Assembly: GCF_000183665.1 (NCBI RefSeq) | Contig: NC_014774.1 | Location: 939,301-1,003,300, forward strand | Length of the DNA: 64,000 bases | Direction: 5' to 3' | From: Candidatus Liberibacter solanacearum CLso-ZC1 | GTDB lineage: Bacteria; Pseudomonadota; Alphaproteobacteria; Rhizobiales; Rhizobiaceae | In this document: piece after piece, positions 48,682 to 59,225 of the stretch | How the letters are laid out: the number at the start of each line of letters is the position of its first letter | Position numbering within the stretch: position 1 is the first letter of the stretch | Notes under the pieces: model-generated | The model's input: the letters and a program-made list of their open reading frames with translations, nothing else | The model's database searches: none | What the model was told of the DNA's origin: nothing | Made by a program: the position numbers and the translations under genes

Positions 48682-50061
48682 TTAGGATATCTCATGAGAC
48701 ACTTCATCTTGAGATGATTCGACAGAGTAAGAAAACAATTGCTCTATCGTCACTTTTTTATCTACAACCTGTGCATTTTTTAATATATAATCAATAACCT
48801 TCTCCTCAAAAATTGGAGCACGCAACTCAGCAATCGCGTTAGGAGAGTTCTGAAAATAATCAAGCATTTTCTTTTCCTGACCAGGAAAACGACTTAATTG
48901 CTGGTAAAGAGCAGATTTGATCTCTTCCTCTGTTACCTCTATACTATTTTTTTCACCTATTGTCCCCAAAACGATTCCCGCTCGAACACGACGCTCTGCT
49001 AGCAGACGATAATCTTGCAAATCTTCTTCTTTAATAGAATCGTTATTTTGCATGTCATTACCAGAAGGATTCATCTCAGAACGAATCTGTTGTAAAATAC
49101 CATTGTATTCATTATCTAAAAGAGATTGCGGAATATCAAAAATATATTTCTCATTGAGATAATCTATAACCTGACGCTTAAGTTTTTGTCTTACCGCAAC
49201 TTCAGACTGTTTTTTTATTTGGTTAGACAAAAAATCTCTCATAATAGCTTCTGATTCAAAACCCAATCTAATAGCCAAATCATCATTTACAATCGCAGGG
49301 AGAGGAGAAGAAACTTCTTTAATAGAAAAATTGAGCTTAACTTTCTTTCCAGCCAAATCTTTAATAGAATGATCTTCTGGAAAAACACGCTCTATTTCTT
49401 TATGTTCCCCTGCTTTAAGATCCACAAGAGTATTGGTTGTTTCTGGAAAAAGCTCTTCAGAACCTACAATGAATTGAATATTTTCCTTAGAATGATCTTT
49501 GAGTACTACATCATCAACAGATAAAGTGTAATCTACTGTAATCCTATCACCAATCGCAGCTTCTTTTTCTTTTACTTCAAATGCGATATTTTTTTCCGCA
49601 ATATCAGACATATGCTTGTCAATTTCTTTATCATCAATTTCACAAACATCTCGAGTTATCTGCAAATCATCAAAAATATTAATTTCAACCTTAGGAAGAA
49701 TATCATAGGACAAGCCTAATTTTAGATCTATAGACCCGTCCATCAAACGAGAAGTTGTTTCCTTCTCATCCCCTTCATTAATTGTAATTTTTGGGCGCAT
49801 TGCAGCTCTTTCATCTCGCTTAGAAAGAACCTCTGGTACAGTCTTTTTAATAAGATCATCAATAATTTCAGATAGGATAGATTTTCCATATATTGATTTA
49901 ATATGAGAAAAAGGGACTTTACCTGGACGAAAGCCTTTAATATGAGCCGTACTTCTTATATCTTCTAAGCGCTTATTAAAACTCTCAGTCAATTGATTGG
50001 ACGGTATAACCACATCCAATTCTCTATTTAACCCTTCTGAAAATTTTTCAATAATTTGCAT
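48682..50061 (-). CDS. tig: Trigger factor
   Basis: Ribosome-bound chaperone with peptidyl-prolyl isomerase activity. Ribosome-binding motif region IKGFRPGKVPFSHIKSIYG (about 40-58), FKBP domain from about 160 to 245 with AAIGDRITVDYTLSVDDV, and a C-terminal chaperone domain. 459 aa, normal. A Glu/Ser-rich acidic tail ends the protein. Single gene on the minus strand. Confidence 0.94.
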   Translation of the reverse strand: MQIIEKFSEGLNRELDVVIPSNQLTESFNKRLEDIRSTAHIKGFRPGKVPFSHIKSIYGKSILSEIIDDLIKKTVPEVLSKRDERAAMRPKITINEGDEKETTSRLMDGSIDLKLGLSYDILPKVEINIFDDLQITRDVCEIDDKEIDKHMSDIAEKNIAFEVKEKEAAIGDRITVDYTLSVDDVVLKDHSKENIQFIVGSEELFPETTNTLVDLKAGEHKEIERVFPEDHSIKDLAGKKVKLNFSIKEVSSPLPAIVNDDLAIRLGFESEAIMRDFLSNQIKKQSEVAVRQKLKRQVIDYLNEKYIFDIPQSLLDNEYNGILQQIRSEMNPSGNDMQNNDSIKEEDLQDYRLLAERRVRAGIVLGTIGEKNSIEVTEEEIKSALYQQLSRFPGQEKKMLDYFQNSPNAIAELRAPIFEEKVIDYILKNAQVVDKKVTIEQLFSYSVESSQDEVSHEIS

Positions 50062-50695
50062 CTTAAATCCCAGCTAAACAATTCACTAATTATATTACAT
50101 AGGAAAACAATAATCCTATAAACAACCAAACGAACTCAAATGAGAACATCTTCAAAACATGATACAGCAAATACAAATCATCTTTTCAATAGAAATTCAA
50201 CATAAAAGCCAAACTACAACAAATATAGGAAATTATAAGATTACCTTTTATAAAAAAGGAAAGACCCCTTCTTGATGCAGGAAACGGCTATATTAAGAAA
50301 GATTCTTATAAAAAACACGTATCTTATCTTCCCTTATTAAAAAGTATTGCGTCATAATTCCATATTTTTCTCCTTTTCTAATGTTTAGATTGAGATATCT
50401 TCTTAGCAGATCAAGCTTCTCCTATCCAGCAATAGAAGAAGATACTTAATCAAAAACAACACTCAATTTCATAAAAAGCATAAAAACACTCGTAGTCTTT
50501 TCATTTATTAAAATAAACATTGCATAAATTCTACTGCTATTTAATTTTTTTAAACAATAAATGCTTTTTCTTTCTTCAAAAATATAAATTATTGTTTTTT
50601 GCTATTTAAAGGAACATCATAGTTTAATAAATGTATTATTTTCCCTATTTTATTGTCCAATGAATGACATATCAACATTCAGAATGATTTTATCA
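50062..50695. other. AT-rich spacer between livM-like gene and tig
   Basis: About 630 bases; no supported gene, tRNA or repeat. Any livF/livG remnants that should accompany the permease are not visible here. Confidence 0.4.
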
Positions 50696-51772
50696 TTACT
50701 TCTTCAAATCCAAAAAAGGAGAAGGATAACGCAACTTAATTAAAGAATACGATCTCAATAATATGACAAAAAATAAAGAAACAATCATTAAGACACTATG
50801 CCGCATATTGAACGAGCAATCAAATTTTAAGAACGAATTAAAATAGTAGAAATTAACTCCACATAAAAGCTCCATTCCACTGATCATGATCAGTGCAACC
50901 CATGCAATATGCGAAAGAGAAGTCATTCCACCGAGAATAACAATAGATATGAGAGCTATATTTTCAGACATTTTAAACATATCCGGAGACACATATCCCC
51001 TTGAGGCAGCTAATAATCCTCCAGCAACTCCTGCAAACATACAACCAAAAGAAAATGCGGATAATTTAGAAAAAATGATTGTTGTATTAAAGGAAGAAAA
51101 TGCTCTTTGATTATCCTTAATAGTTCTCCAAGCATTGCCCATAGATGTACGACGCAACCGTAAAATGATCCATGCAGATAAAAAACATAAAAACAACACA
51201 ACGTAATACATAAATATTTTATAAAAAACAATAGAAGAAGGATATCGGAAAAAACGTAAAATACCCCTAAGATCCGCCCCAAGATACATCAAACGATCAG
51301 CTATATAAAGCCCTGCTTTTCCATTCGTTAATGGTTTCCATCGAATCAAAATGTTATGAAAAATCTCCGATATAATAAATGTTGCAATAGCTAAATAATC
51401 TCCTCGAAATTTGAGAGAAGGCAATCCTAAAACTAATCCACAGGCACCAGAAAGAATAGCCGACATAGGCAACAACAACCATGGAGAAAAACCGTAATTA
51501 TTACCTAAGATAACGTAAGTATATGCACCAACAGCATATGCAACAACATAATTAAGACTAAATAATCCAGCAGAACCCGCTATAACACTCAAACCCCATG
51601 CGAGCATCACATAGATAAGAGCCTGAATACCTATAGAATCTATATATTTCTGAGCTTTATTAGTATTAAATAAAAAAAAGAGAACTAGAGGATATATTGT
51701 GGCTAGACAAAATAAAAACTTATCATACTTTTTCATTCTTGGCAGAAAGGCTAACATAATTTGTTGATCCAC
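50696..51772 (-). CDS. Orphan branched-chain amino acid ABC permease, LivM type
   Basis: BPD_transp_2 membrane permease of about ten helices. LivM hallmarks: GSAGLFSLNYVVAYAVGAY, GLVLGLPSLKFRGDYLAIATF, RRTSMGNAWRTIKDNQRAF and the MFAGVAGGLLAASRGYVSPD, followed by VILGGMTS. 358 aa, complete. Normal LivM works with LivH, LivF, LivG and a binding protein, none of which is adjacent, so it may be nonfunctional or use remote partners. GTG start at 51772; ATG at 51757 is an alternative. Confidence 0.78.
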   Translation of the reverse strand: MDQQIMLAFLPRMKKYDKFLFCLATIYPLVLFFLFNTNKAQKYIDSIGIQALIYVMLAWGLSVIAGSAGLFSLNYVVAYAVGAYTYVILGNNYGFSPWLLLPMSAILSGACGLVLGLPSLKFRGDYLAIATFIISEIFHNILIRWKPLTNGKAGLYIADRLMYLGADLRGILRFFRYPSSIVFYKIFMYYVVLFLCFLSAWIILRLRRTSMGNAWRTIKDNQRAFSSFNTTIIFSKLSAFSFGCMFAGVAGGLLAASRGYVSPDMFKMSENIALISIVILGGMTSLSHIAWVALIMISGMELLCGVNFYYFNSFLKFDCSFNMRHSVLMIVSLFFVILLRSYSLIKLRYPSPFLDLKK

Positions 51773-52258
51773 TTTTTATAAAAAACAAAGAGCTATAAAA
51801 GAAAGTATCCGTAAAAATATATTTCCAAAGATTTTGAAAGAATAATATAAAATCAAAATCCTGATAAATATACCCCCTGTTTATACTTTTCAAATATAAT
51901 ATACATATTCTAATTGATTATTTAAAGAAGTAGAATCCACCTATTAATCATCGATAAAATATATTTTGCAATGATATTGTATAAAAAATGAACTTAGTAT
52001 TATAAAAAAATATTCCTATAATATTTCCAAGACATATTATTTTAAATATTCATTTAGATACATTATGAAAAAATATACCAACCCTCTAGACAGCTCAAAA
52101 AATAATCCAAACACAATAAAAATGATATAAATAACAAAAAAAAATCTATTTTTCATGATCTTAAGCTATTTTAAAGCACTAAAATTAGATTTTCATTAAA
52201 TCTAATCTACTATAATTCAAAATAATTCTTGGTGTTTTAAATAATTGTAGAGTGTACG
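51773..52258. other. AT-rich spacer before sciP
   Basis: About 490 bases, no supported gene. Holds the promoters of the LivM-like gene (minus) and sciP (plus). Confidence 0.4.
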
Positions 52259-52534
52259 ATGACTGAAAAACTACAGTCCCATATGAAATATGTAATAGGT
52301 CCAGATGGAAGCCCTCTTACCATGGCAAACCTCCCTCCCCCCAACACACGACGTTGGGTTGTAAGAAGAAAGGCAGAAGTTGTAGCTGCTGTACAAGGGG
52401 GGTTACTAAGCCTAGAAGAAGCATGTCAAATTTACACGCTTACTGTAGAAGAATTTCTGTCGTGGCAAGCGTCAATTATACAACATGGACTTGCAGGATT
52501 GCGCACCACTCGAATACAAAAATATCGAGAATAA
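52259..52534 (+). CDS. sciP: CtrA inhibitor SciP (DUF1153)
   Basis: Small helix-turn-helix protein that in Caulobacter binds CtrA and blocks its target promoters. MKYVIGPDGSPLTMANLPPPN, TRRWVVRRKAEVVAAVQGGL, SLEEACQIYTLTVEEFLSWQ and HGLAGLRTTRIQKYRE are nearly invariant in Rhizobiales. 91 aa. Its position next to ctrA and chpT is conserved. Followed by TTGACA and a dyad CTACTAT-TT-ATAGTAG at 52587-52608, which may be a promoter element or a weak terminator. Confidence 0.93.
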   Translation: MTEKLQSHMKYVIGPDGSPLTMANLPPPNTRRWVVRRKAEVVAAVQGGLLSLEEACQIYTLTVEEFLSWQASIIQHGLAGLRTTRIQKYRE

Positions 52535-52709
52535 TAAATAAATTTTTGAACACAACAACAATATTCAAAAAAATACAATACTGCTGTTGACACTACTATT
52601 TATAGTAGCCGAATAAATTAAAAAATAAAATCGATAAGAGCGATCACATATGAGAAAATAAGCTGATACGTCAACGCAAAATTTAGCCAAGCCATTCTTT
52701 TTTAAAACA

Positions 52710-53015
52710 CTATTTCTTTTCAGTTGATTCTACCTGCTCCAAACTAGATTCTAACATTTCTTGTAATAATAAGAGTTCTTTTATGGAAATTAAAAGATTA
52801 TTTGCTCTTTGACGCGCAGATCTAGCTAGAATGGGATAGGCAAAGTGATTTGTATCATAAATTCCTACTTGTCTTTCCTCTATAGCAACCTGTTTCTCTA
52901 AATCACCAGCTATCCTTCTAAATTCTGATACCGTCGCCCGCAATTGTTGTAATTGACGCCGCTTATCATTCAATTGAAATTCTTTTAAACGAACTTGTTG
53001 TGCTGATAATTTCAT
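52710..53015 (-). CDS. fliJ: FliJ-like flagellar export protein
   Basis: 101-aa coiled-coil protein. MKLSAQQVRLKEFQLNDKRRQL, an EFRRIAGDLEKQVAIEE helix, then GIYDTNHFAYPILARSARQRANNL, the signature of the Rhizobiales FliJ-like protein found between ctrA and a FliI-type ATPase. FliJ stimulates the flagellar export ATPase. ATG at 53015 is chosen because GGAG lies seven bases upstream; the open frame continues to 53135 but there encodes a Phe-rich hydrophobic stretch. The fliI partner is not in the window. Confidence 0.8.
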   Translation of the reverse strand: MKLSAQQVRLKEFQLNDKRRQLQQLRATVSEFRRIAGDLEKQVAIEERQVGIYDTNHFAYPILARSARQRANNLLISIKELLLLQEMLESSLEQVESTEKK

Positions 53016-53442
53016 AATTATACTCCATAACTTCAAATATTTTGTCAATCCAAAGGTCGTTAAGACAAAAATTAATGTAAAAAACAAAAAAAATGAACAC
53101 TTAGCTCTACAAATCCATAAATAGTAACCTTTCATTTACGAGCATAGTTAATAATAAGAGAGCAAAATTAAAAGGTGGTAAACAAACTACTTGTAATTAA
53201 ATGAAGGTGGATTTATTAACCATAGATGGATAAGATCAAAAAACAATGATTTTTGGTTGTGAAAATACGGATTTTTCTATCTTGATAAGGGCAATGGTTA
53301 CACAAGTTATAAAAAATAGAGTGATTGCTATCCCTTTCTGGTTTGTTATTCGTCCTTTGTAGTTTCAAGTCAGCAAATGAAAAAAAGGTTGGTTTGTCGC
53401 TGCGATTAACCTTGAAATGGTTTTATTATAGGGAGATAATTA
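53016..53442. promoter_or_regulatory. Divergent regulatory region of fliJ and ctrA
   Basis: About 430 bases between the divergent genes. In relatives ctrA autoregulates through TTAA-N7-TTAA boxes; I found isolated TTAA words (such as 53196 and 53216) but no exact paired box. No other gene. Confidence 0.35.
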
Positions 53443-54153
53443 ATGCGGGTTTTACTGATTGAGGATGATAGTGCATTAGCAAACAGTATTGAGCTAATGT
53501 TAAAGTCAGAAAATTTTAATGTATACGTTACCAATCTAGGCGAAGATGGCGTAGATCTAGGTAAAATTTACGACTATGATATCATCCTTCTAGATCTTAA
53601 TCTTCCTGATATATCTGGATTTGAAGTACTTCGAACATTGCGCATGGCAAGAATTTCTACTCCTGTTTGCATACTTTCTGGTATGTCTAGCATAGAGGAT
53701 AAGGTGCGAGGACTAGGATATGGAGCAGATGATTATATAAGCAAGCCTCTTAATAAAGATGAACTTGTCGCTCGTATCCATGCGATTGTCCGTCGATCCA
53801 GAGGACACGCTCAGTCAGTAATCGCTACCGGAGATTTAGTGGTGAATCTTGACGCGAAAACTGTTGAAGTTCAAGGGCATAGAATTCATCTCACTGGGAA
53901 AGAATATCAAATGATAGAATTACTTTCTCTTCGCAAAAACACAACTTTAACAAAGGAAATGTTTCTCAATCATCTATATGACGGTAGAGACGAACCAGAA
54001 GTTAAAATCATTGATGTTTTTATTTGCAAACTACGAAAAAAGCTCAGCAATGCTGCCGATGGGAAAAACTATATAGAAACAGTTTGGGGGCGCGGATATG
54101 TTTTGAGAGAAAGTGATAAAAACGCAACGTGCGAATATCTCGAAACAGCATAA
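53443..54153 (+). CDS. ctrA: Cell-cycle master regulator CtrA
   Basis: OmpR-type response regulator controlling replication, division and flagellar genes. Receiver with DD at 8-9, phospho-acceptor Asp51 ([10 protein letters not shown]) and Lys in [10 protein letters not shown]; winged-helix DNA-binding domain from about 128, with [36 protein letters not shown] and WGRGYVL. 236 aa; CtrA sequences are highly conserved and this matches throughout. All acidic-pocket residues are intact, so phosphorylation through ChpT is plausible. Confidence 0.96.
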   Translation: MRVLLIEDDSALANSIELMLKSENFNVYVTNLGEDGVDLGKIYDYDIILLDLNLPDISGFEVLRTLRMARISTPVCILSGMSSIEDKVRGLGYGADDYISKPLNKDELVARIHAIVRRSRGHAQSVIATGDLVVNLDAKTVEVQGHRIHLTGKEYQMIELLSLRKNTTLTKEMFLNHLYDGRDEPEVKIIDVFICKLRKKLSNAADGKNYIETVWGRGYVLRESDKNATCEYLETA

Positions 54154-54265
54154 ATACAGAAATGTATGTAAATTAAATATTATTATATATGGGAAGAGAA
54201 ATAATTCTTGTTCCTTTGTGGTAATTTTTATTTCGCAAAAACCAGAAAAATTATTTTATTTATCT

Positions 54266-54667
54266 TCAGATTGAATTTGAAAGATTGTTTCCATCTTTTA
54301 ATTGATTTATCTGTGGCAAATCCCGCATTGCGAATTGAATGGCTTCACGATTGAATGGTTTTAATAAAAAGCTATTCACTCCAGCTCTAGCGCCAGCAAT
54401 CATCTTATCAAAATCTACTTCAATCAAAAGATAATAAATAAATACATTAATACCCAAAGGCATTTTTCGAATACAAGTAATAAATTCTAAGGCATCTTCC
54501 ATAAATTCATCAATAATAAGATAATCTGGCAACGATTCTTTTTCACATAATTTTCGTGCTTCATATATATTCGAAGCCTCATAAACCGTGAAACCAAAGC
54601 TGCTAAAAAGTTTTGTCCCTACTTTTCTAACAATATGAGAAGAGTCAACTAAAAGAAGGCTGGGCAT
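54266..54667 (-). CDS. Stand-alone receiver (CheY-like) protein
   Basis: 133 aa, single receiver domain. PSLLLVDSSHIVRKVG at the start, Asp53 in YLIIDEFMED, and Lys in FLLKPFN are present. The first acidic pocket has only one Asp (VDSS), so phosphorylation may be weaker. It lies between ctrA and chpT, in the same strand as chpT, as a conserved neighbour in Rhizobiales; it may receive phosphate from ChpT or act as a competing sink, but this is inference. ATG at 54667 with AGGAG seven bases upstream; a GTG before it is in frame. Confidence 0.8.
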   Translation of the reverse strand: MPSLLLVDSSHIVRKVGTKLFSSFGFTVYEASNIYEARKLCEKESLPDYLIIDEFMEDALEFITCIRKMPLGINVFIYYLLIEVDFDKMIAGARAGVNSFLLKPFNREAIQFAMRDLPQINQLKDGNNLSNSI

Positions 54668-54782
54668 CACACTACTCCTGATTATTTAATATCAACTAAT
54701 ATTATATCATAATAATCCTAAAGCACTCCTAAACTATACCTATTATAATACAAATTAAAGGGAACAAGCATCATATTGAAAT

Positions 54783-55430
54783 CTATTTTTTTGTTAATAC
54801 AGATAATACAACATTCTGGTCATCAATAATCTCATAAGATAACTTGACATCATTTTCATCAGCTAACAATGCCGTGTAATATAATTGCACACTGTGTGAA
54901 TCAATTTCCAAATCTACATCTTGAGCCATAATTTGAATGAATTTTTCAGGTAATCGCACTCGATTGCCATTAATTTTCAAAGAAAAAATATTGTCAGCGG
55001 TTGAATCCTTGATAGATATAATTATTTCTCCACCCTTAAGAAGAGAAGCATACGCTATCATAAAAAGATTGAGCAAAAGCTTAGATTTCTTCCTAAAAAG
55101 ATCCGTTTCCTCGCTTACCCAAAATACTGTAATTCTATTATCAATAGCAATAAAATCTCTGATAATTTGTTTAATTTCATCCAAGCCAACTAAAGAATGG
55201 ACAGAACCAGTATAGCAAAAAGCTAATCTAATAAACTTAAGACGCGCTATTGCATTCATACTGCTTAAACGAATCAATTGTATTGCTTCATCTTCAATTC
55301 CTTCTTCATCTAATAGCTCTAAACTATTATGAATCGCGCCTATCGGTGAAATGATATCATGACAAATACGACTGCATAGCAATGCAGAAAGATCCATCGA
55401 AGAAAGGCTGAAAGAAAGATTGTTTACCAC
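54783..55430 (-). CDS. chpT: Histidine phosphotransferase ChpT
   Basis: Passes phosphate from the CckA kinase to CtrA and CpdR in alphaproteobacteria. The DHp-like helix SALLCSRICHDIISPIGAIHNSLELL carries His24. A degenerate ATP-lid-like domain follows. 215 aa, typical. GTG start at 55430 with GGAG nine bases upstream. With CtrA and SciP nearby, this shows that the essential CtrA phosphorelay is kept. Confidence 0.9.
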   Translation of the reverse strand: MVNNLSFSLSSMDLSALLCSRICHDIISPIGAIHNSLELLDEEGIEDEAIQLIRLSSMNAIARLKFIRLAFCYTGSVHSLVGLDEIKQIIRDFIAIDNRITVFWVSEETDLFRKKSKLLLNLFMIAYASLLKGGEIIISIKDSTADNIFSLKINGNRVRLPEKFIQIMAQDVDLEIDSHSVQLYYTALLADENDVKLSYEIIDDQNVVLSVLTKK

Positions 55431-55995
55431 CGATATTTTCTCCTCACAAATTGATCAAATTTCCATTGAAGAACAATATTCAAAAATATTATTTTCTTCT
55501 CTAGATTGAACTATATACATGAAAAACATAATATATGATGTTCAAATAATTCCAAGTATAATAATCAAGACCAATTCTTTTCTAATAGCCATTCACTGCA
55601 TTCTTCTGTGGATGGAAAATTTGTTTAAGCAAAATCCTAATAAAACGACAGCTGACACCTCTTCTTACTAGTAAGGTCAACTCAAATATTTTAACTAAAA
55701 GGTGAGTTCGTAAAAGGATCACACTTATATATAATGAGTTTATTGTTCAAAAAATGCCACATCAAACCAACAAAGAAATAATACAAAAAATATTTCAAAT
55801 CCTTAAATATTATTTGAGCACTCCCTTTAAATAAAAATTCTCTCTATTTTACAGAATCCACATAGATATAACATATCATCCTGCGAATACCTCAAACTGT
55901 ACTATTAATTTTTGTTTATATGCCTCTTGAGATACTCTTAATTCTCATTATAAATGATAATACTTGTTGAGGATTTATTTTTATGAGGTATAAAG
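55431..55995. other. AT-rich spacer between chpT and the small gene
   Basis: About 565 bases. On the minus strand a stop-bounded fragment near 55580-55620 reads FPSTEECSEWLLEKNW, but it is too short to assign. No other structure recognised. Confidence 0.35.
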
Positions 55996-56298
55996 TTGTT
56001 TTCCACCAGAAAAAACGATTGCTTAGAATCCAAGGTTATATACAGCATTCGTCTTCAAATAGAAGAAATATTTAAAATCTTAACTCAAGAAAAAAAAGAA
56101 ATTTCAGACAAAGAACTATACACGAAAATGTACCTTGTTACTGCGCGTATCATAGCATTAACCGCTCTTCGTGAAGGAAAGAAGTCTCCTATCTTTCATT
56201 ATCTCAAAAAAAATAAAAAATATGACAGCCTGCTAACACAGACAACAATGCAAGAAATTGATACACTCAAATATCAGCTTACGCCGATTAAAAAATAA
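55996..56298 (+). CDS. Hypothetical protein, 100 aa
   Basis: TTG start at 55996 with GAGG (in TTATGAGGTATAAAG) eight bases upstream. Mostly helical, charged: a Cys/Ser head, RLQIEEIFKILTQEKKEISD, then YLVTARIIALTALREGKKSP and a Lys/Tyr-rich tail. No signal peptide or membrane segment, no family I recognise. Convergent with guaB. The good ribosome site and composition suggest a real gene. Confidence 0.55.
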   Translation: MFSTRKNDCLESKVIYSIRLQIEEIFKILTQEKKEISDKELYTKMYLVTARIIALTALREGKKSPIFHYLKKNKKYDSLLTQTTMQEIDTLKYQLTPIKK

Positions 56299-56335
56299 TC
56301 ATAAATTTATATATATCAAAATTTAGGATGTCATT

Positions 56336-57826
56336 TTACGCTGTCTCAAAATAATTAGGGCTTTCACGTGTAATTTTTACATCATGAACATGTGATTCTC
56401 GTACTCCAGCAGCAGAAATACGAATAAAATTGGCTTTTTTCTGAAATTTTTTAATATCCGCAGCCCCTACATAGCCCATAGAAGATTTAAGACCACCTGC
56501 CATCTGATGAAGAACTGATGCTACAGGCCCCTTATAAGGAACTCGAGCCTCTATCCCCTCGGGAACTAATTTTAATACATCAGTTACTCCATCTTGAGAA
56601 TACCGCGCAGCAGATCCATGCACCATAGCAGCAACAGATCCCATCCCCCTATAAGATTTAAAAGAACGACCTTGATAGAGAAAAATATCCCCCGGACTTT
56701 CATCAGTTCCCGCAAGTAACGATCCTATCATCACAGCCGCAGAACCCGCGGCAATAGCCTTAGCAATATCACCAGAAAATCTGATTCCACCATCAGCAAT
56801 AACTGCGACACCTGCACGCTCTGCCACGGCAACAGCCGACATAATAGCAGAAAGTTGCGGGCATCCAACACCTGTTACAATTCTAGTAGTGCAAATTGAT
56901 CCAGGACCTATACCAACTTTGATAATATCAGAACCCGCATCAATCAATGCCAAAGCCCCTTCAGAGGTGGCAACATTTCCAGCCATAACCAATACAGAAG
57001 GAAAATTTTTCTTAATTTTTTTTACTGCATCCAAAACTTTCTGAGAATGTCCATGAGCAGTATCCACAACCAAAAGATCTACCCCTACATCAACAAGTGG
57101 CCCTACTCGATTTTCAATATCTTTTCCCACTGAAACAGCAGCCGCAACTCGCAAACGTCCCTTACTATCTTTAGTTGCGTGTGGATTAAGTCTTGACCTT
57201 TCTATATCTTTTACAGTAATCAACCCTATACAACAATTATCATCATCTACGACAAGTAATTTTTCAATTCTATATTTATGAAGCAATGCTTTTGCTTCTT
57301 CTAAACTAATCTCTTTCTTTACTGTAATCAAATCGCGAGTCATCAACTCACCTACTCTTTGCTGCGTATCAGAAGCAAAACGTACGTCTCTATTAGTCAA
57401 TATACCGACTAGTTTCCCTGGATAACACGTATTGGATTCAACAACAGGAATTCCCGATATACTATTATTTTTCATTAAAAAAAGAGCATCTTCCAATGTA
57501 GAACAGGGAGAAATTGTCACGGGATTAACGACCATTCCACTTTCAAATTTTTTGACTTGATGCACTTGAGAAACTTGTTCACAAGGAGATAAATTTCTAT
57601 GTATTACTCCTAAACCACCTGCCTGTGCCATTGCTATAGCAAGACGCGAATCCGTCACCTGATCCATGGCGGCCGATATAATGGGCAAGTTTAATTTAAA
57701 ATCCTTAGCTATTTGCGTGGATATATCAATATCCCCTGGTAAAACGTCAGAAAATTCCGGCCGTAACAAAACATCATCAAATGTCAACGCCATATCACCT
57801 ATATTATTTTCAATAATCCGCGCCAT
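56336..57826 (-). CDS. guaB: IMP dehydrogenase
   Basis: Rate-limiting step to GMP: oxidises IMP to XMP with NAD. Catalytic barrel with two CBS domains inserted (about 95-215). [18 protein letters not shown] at the N-terminus, NAD region [14 protein letters not shown], active-site Cys in [17 protein letters not shown], and flap [10 protein letters not shown]. 496 aa from ATG 57826, which has AAGGGG six bases upstream; the frame opens to 57877 without support. Confidence 0.96.
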   Translation of the reverse strand: MARIIENNIGDMALTFDDVLLRPEFSDVLPGDIDISTQIAKDFKLNLPIISAAMDQVTDSRLAIAMAQAGGLGVIHRNLSPCEQVSQVHQVKKFESGMVVNPVTISPCSTLEDALFLMKNNSISGIPVVESNTCYPGKLVGILTNRDVRFASDTQQRVGELMTRDLITVKKEISLEEAKALLHKYRIEKLLVVDDDNCCIGLITVKDIERSRLNPHATKDSKGRLRVAAAVSVGKDIENRVGPLVDVGVDLLVVDTAHGHSQKVLDAVKKIKKNFPSVLVMAGNVATSEGALALIDAGSDIIKVGIGPGSICTTRIVTGVGCPQLSAIMSAVAVAERAGVAVIADGGIRFSGDIAKAIAAGSAAVMIGSLLAGTDESPGDIFLYQGRSFKSYRGMGSVAAMVHGSAARYSQDGVTDVLKLVPEGIEARVPYKGPVASVLHQMAGGLKSSMGYVGAADIKKFQKKANFIRISAAGVRESHVHDVKITRESPNYFETA

Positions 57827-58067
57827 TACAAACCCCTTTAAAATATGGAATTGTATTGATATTTTAAAAAAAATCAATGATTATAGGAAAATTTAAGATA
57901 AAAAGGATGTTTGAGCCAATTACTATGTAAATATAAAAATATTCTAAGAATTAATGTTAATTCAAGAAAAAATTAAATGCAAACGTGCAAAAAAGACACT
58001 TGATTTATATGTTCAAAAAATATTTTCAAACTTTAAAAAATAAATTCTATAAACTAAATATCAGATC

Positions 58068-58655
58068 TCATTCTTCCATATTTTGGATAGTAGCAAACTC
58101 TATTGCAACGCCTCCAGGAAAGTTTCTCACAACACGACCTAGAATATCGTTAAAAAATACTTTAGAAAATATTTTGATATGCAAATCAACACTCACAGAG
58201 ACTCCTGATTCTGATATATCAATAACCTGACAAGAATGTACGGTTTTATTTTCTAATGTTAACTGAGCCTCAACGTCTTGAGAAATCTTGCGACTATACT
58301 TTCGATGATCTTGAAGAGATAAATCATCTTTATTGGCAAGCCATACAAGCTTATCAGCTAATTTCCTTCGATTGTCTTCAGAGGAAATTATTCTGACAGC
58401 ATATCCTTTTTTTATGTCAAAATTTACAACCTTACCTTCGATACGTCCTATTTTTTCAACAAAAACAATGAAACGTTCTCCTATAAGAACAATTGGTACA
58501 TCACAAGCAATACAAAGTCCTCCAGGAGATACTTCCCTTACGACGCAGTCATACTCTGTGCCGTCAAACAAGAGAAAACGACCCTTGAGATCAACTTTGA
58601 TACGTTGAAATGCACGCTGATCTATAAACTGTAGATTATGAATTCCTCGGTACAT
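58068..58655 (-). CDS. Tandem PilZ-domain protein
   Basis: Two PilZ domains (about 10-100 and 116-190), putative cyclic di-GMP receptor. The first has RxxxR (R14AFQR18) but its second motif is EVSPGG where a D/NxSxxG is expected, so binding may be impaired. The second has R118KYSR122 and DISESG (146-151), a complete site. 195 aa. The output and any diguanylate cyclase are not visible here. Between guaB and folE, same strand. Confidence 0.85.
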   Translation of the reverse strand: MYRGIHNLQFIDQRAFQRIKVDLKGRFLLFDGTEYDCVVREVSPGGLCIACDVPIVLIGERFIVFVEKIGRIEGKVVNFDIKKGYAVRIISSEDNRRKLADKLVWLANKDDLSLQDHRKYSRKISQDVEAQLTLENKTVHSCQVIDISESGVSVSVDLHIKIFSKVFFNDILGRVVRNFPGGVAIEFATIQNMEE

Positions 58656-59225
58656 AATAAAATTCTCTGATCATTTTAAACCCCCTAAAAGTTGTACACT
58701 TTATGTATTAACAATCTATTATTTCAAAAACAAATCTATGTTATTAAAAATTTGATACTTATTTTTATAATATAGCAGAATGCTTTAGAGGATAATATGA
58801 CCCTAAATACAATATGTTATCATAGAAGATATAATCTCTTTTAAGCGTAACGAACTATCATTCAAGAGAAAAATAGCATGTTTTCTATGATAGTTTAGCT
58901 ATAATTTGAATATTATTTTATTTAAAATAACCTATTTTTCTTTCTTAATATTAACTAGGATAACCGAATTTTTACCTCATACAGTTAACGGAGCCATAGA
59001 AATGAGGATATGCTGCGCTAATAACAGCCGAATATTAGCTATATAATCGTTTTCTAGAATTGGTTAAGTATATTAATTTTAATGGATTAAAATTATAGTG
59101 AATTAAAGCAGCCTCGATAGAAAAATATCAATAAAAAATTACTGTTCTATTTTTTTCTATTAGCAGAATATTTTAAAAAAAATTATAAATTTCAAAATAT
59201 TATCACTATAAAAATAAGATAAACA
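58656..59225. other. AT-rich spacer between folE and the PilZ gene
   Basis: About 570 bases. In free-living rhizobia hisI commonly follows folE; no HisI codons are visible. No other feature. Confidence 0.4.

Noticed and set aside
52587..52608. TTGACA plus dyad after sciP as a promoter
   Set aside because: No acceptable -10 at 16-18 bases and no gene to drive on the plus strand until ctrA 850 bases on; kept only as a note.
53160..53230. CtrA binding box upstream of ctrA
   Set aside because: TTAA words present but not spaced seven apart as TTAA-N7-TTAA; expected often by chance in AT-rich DNA.
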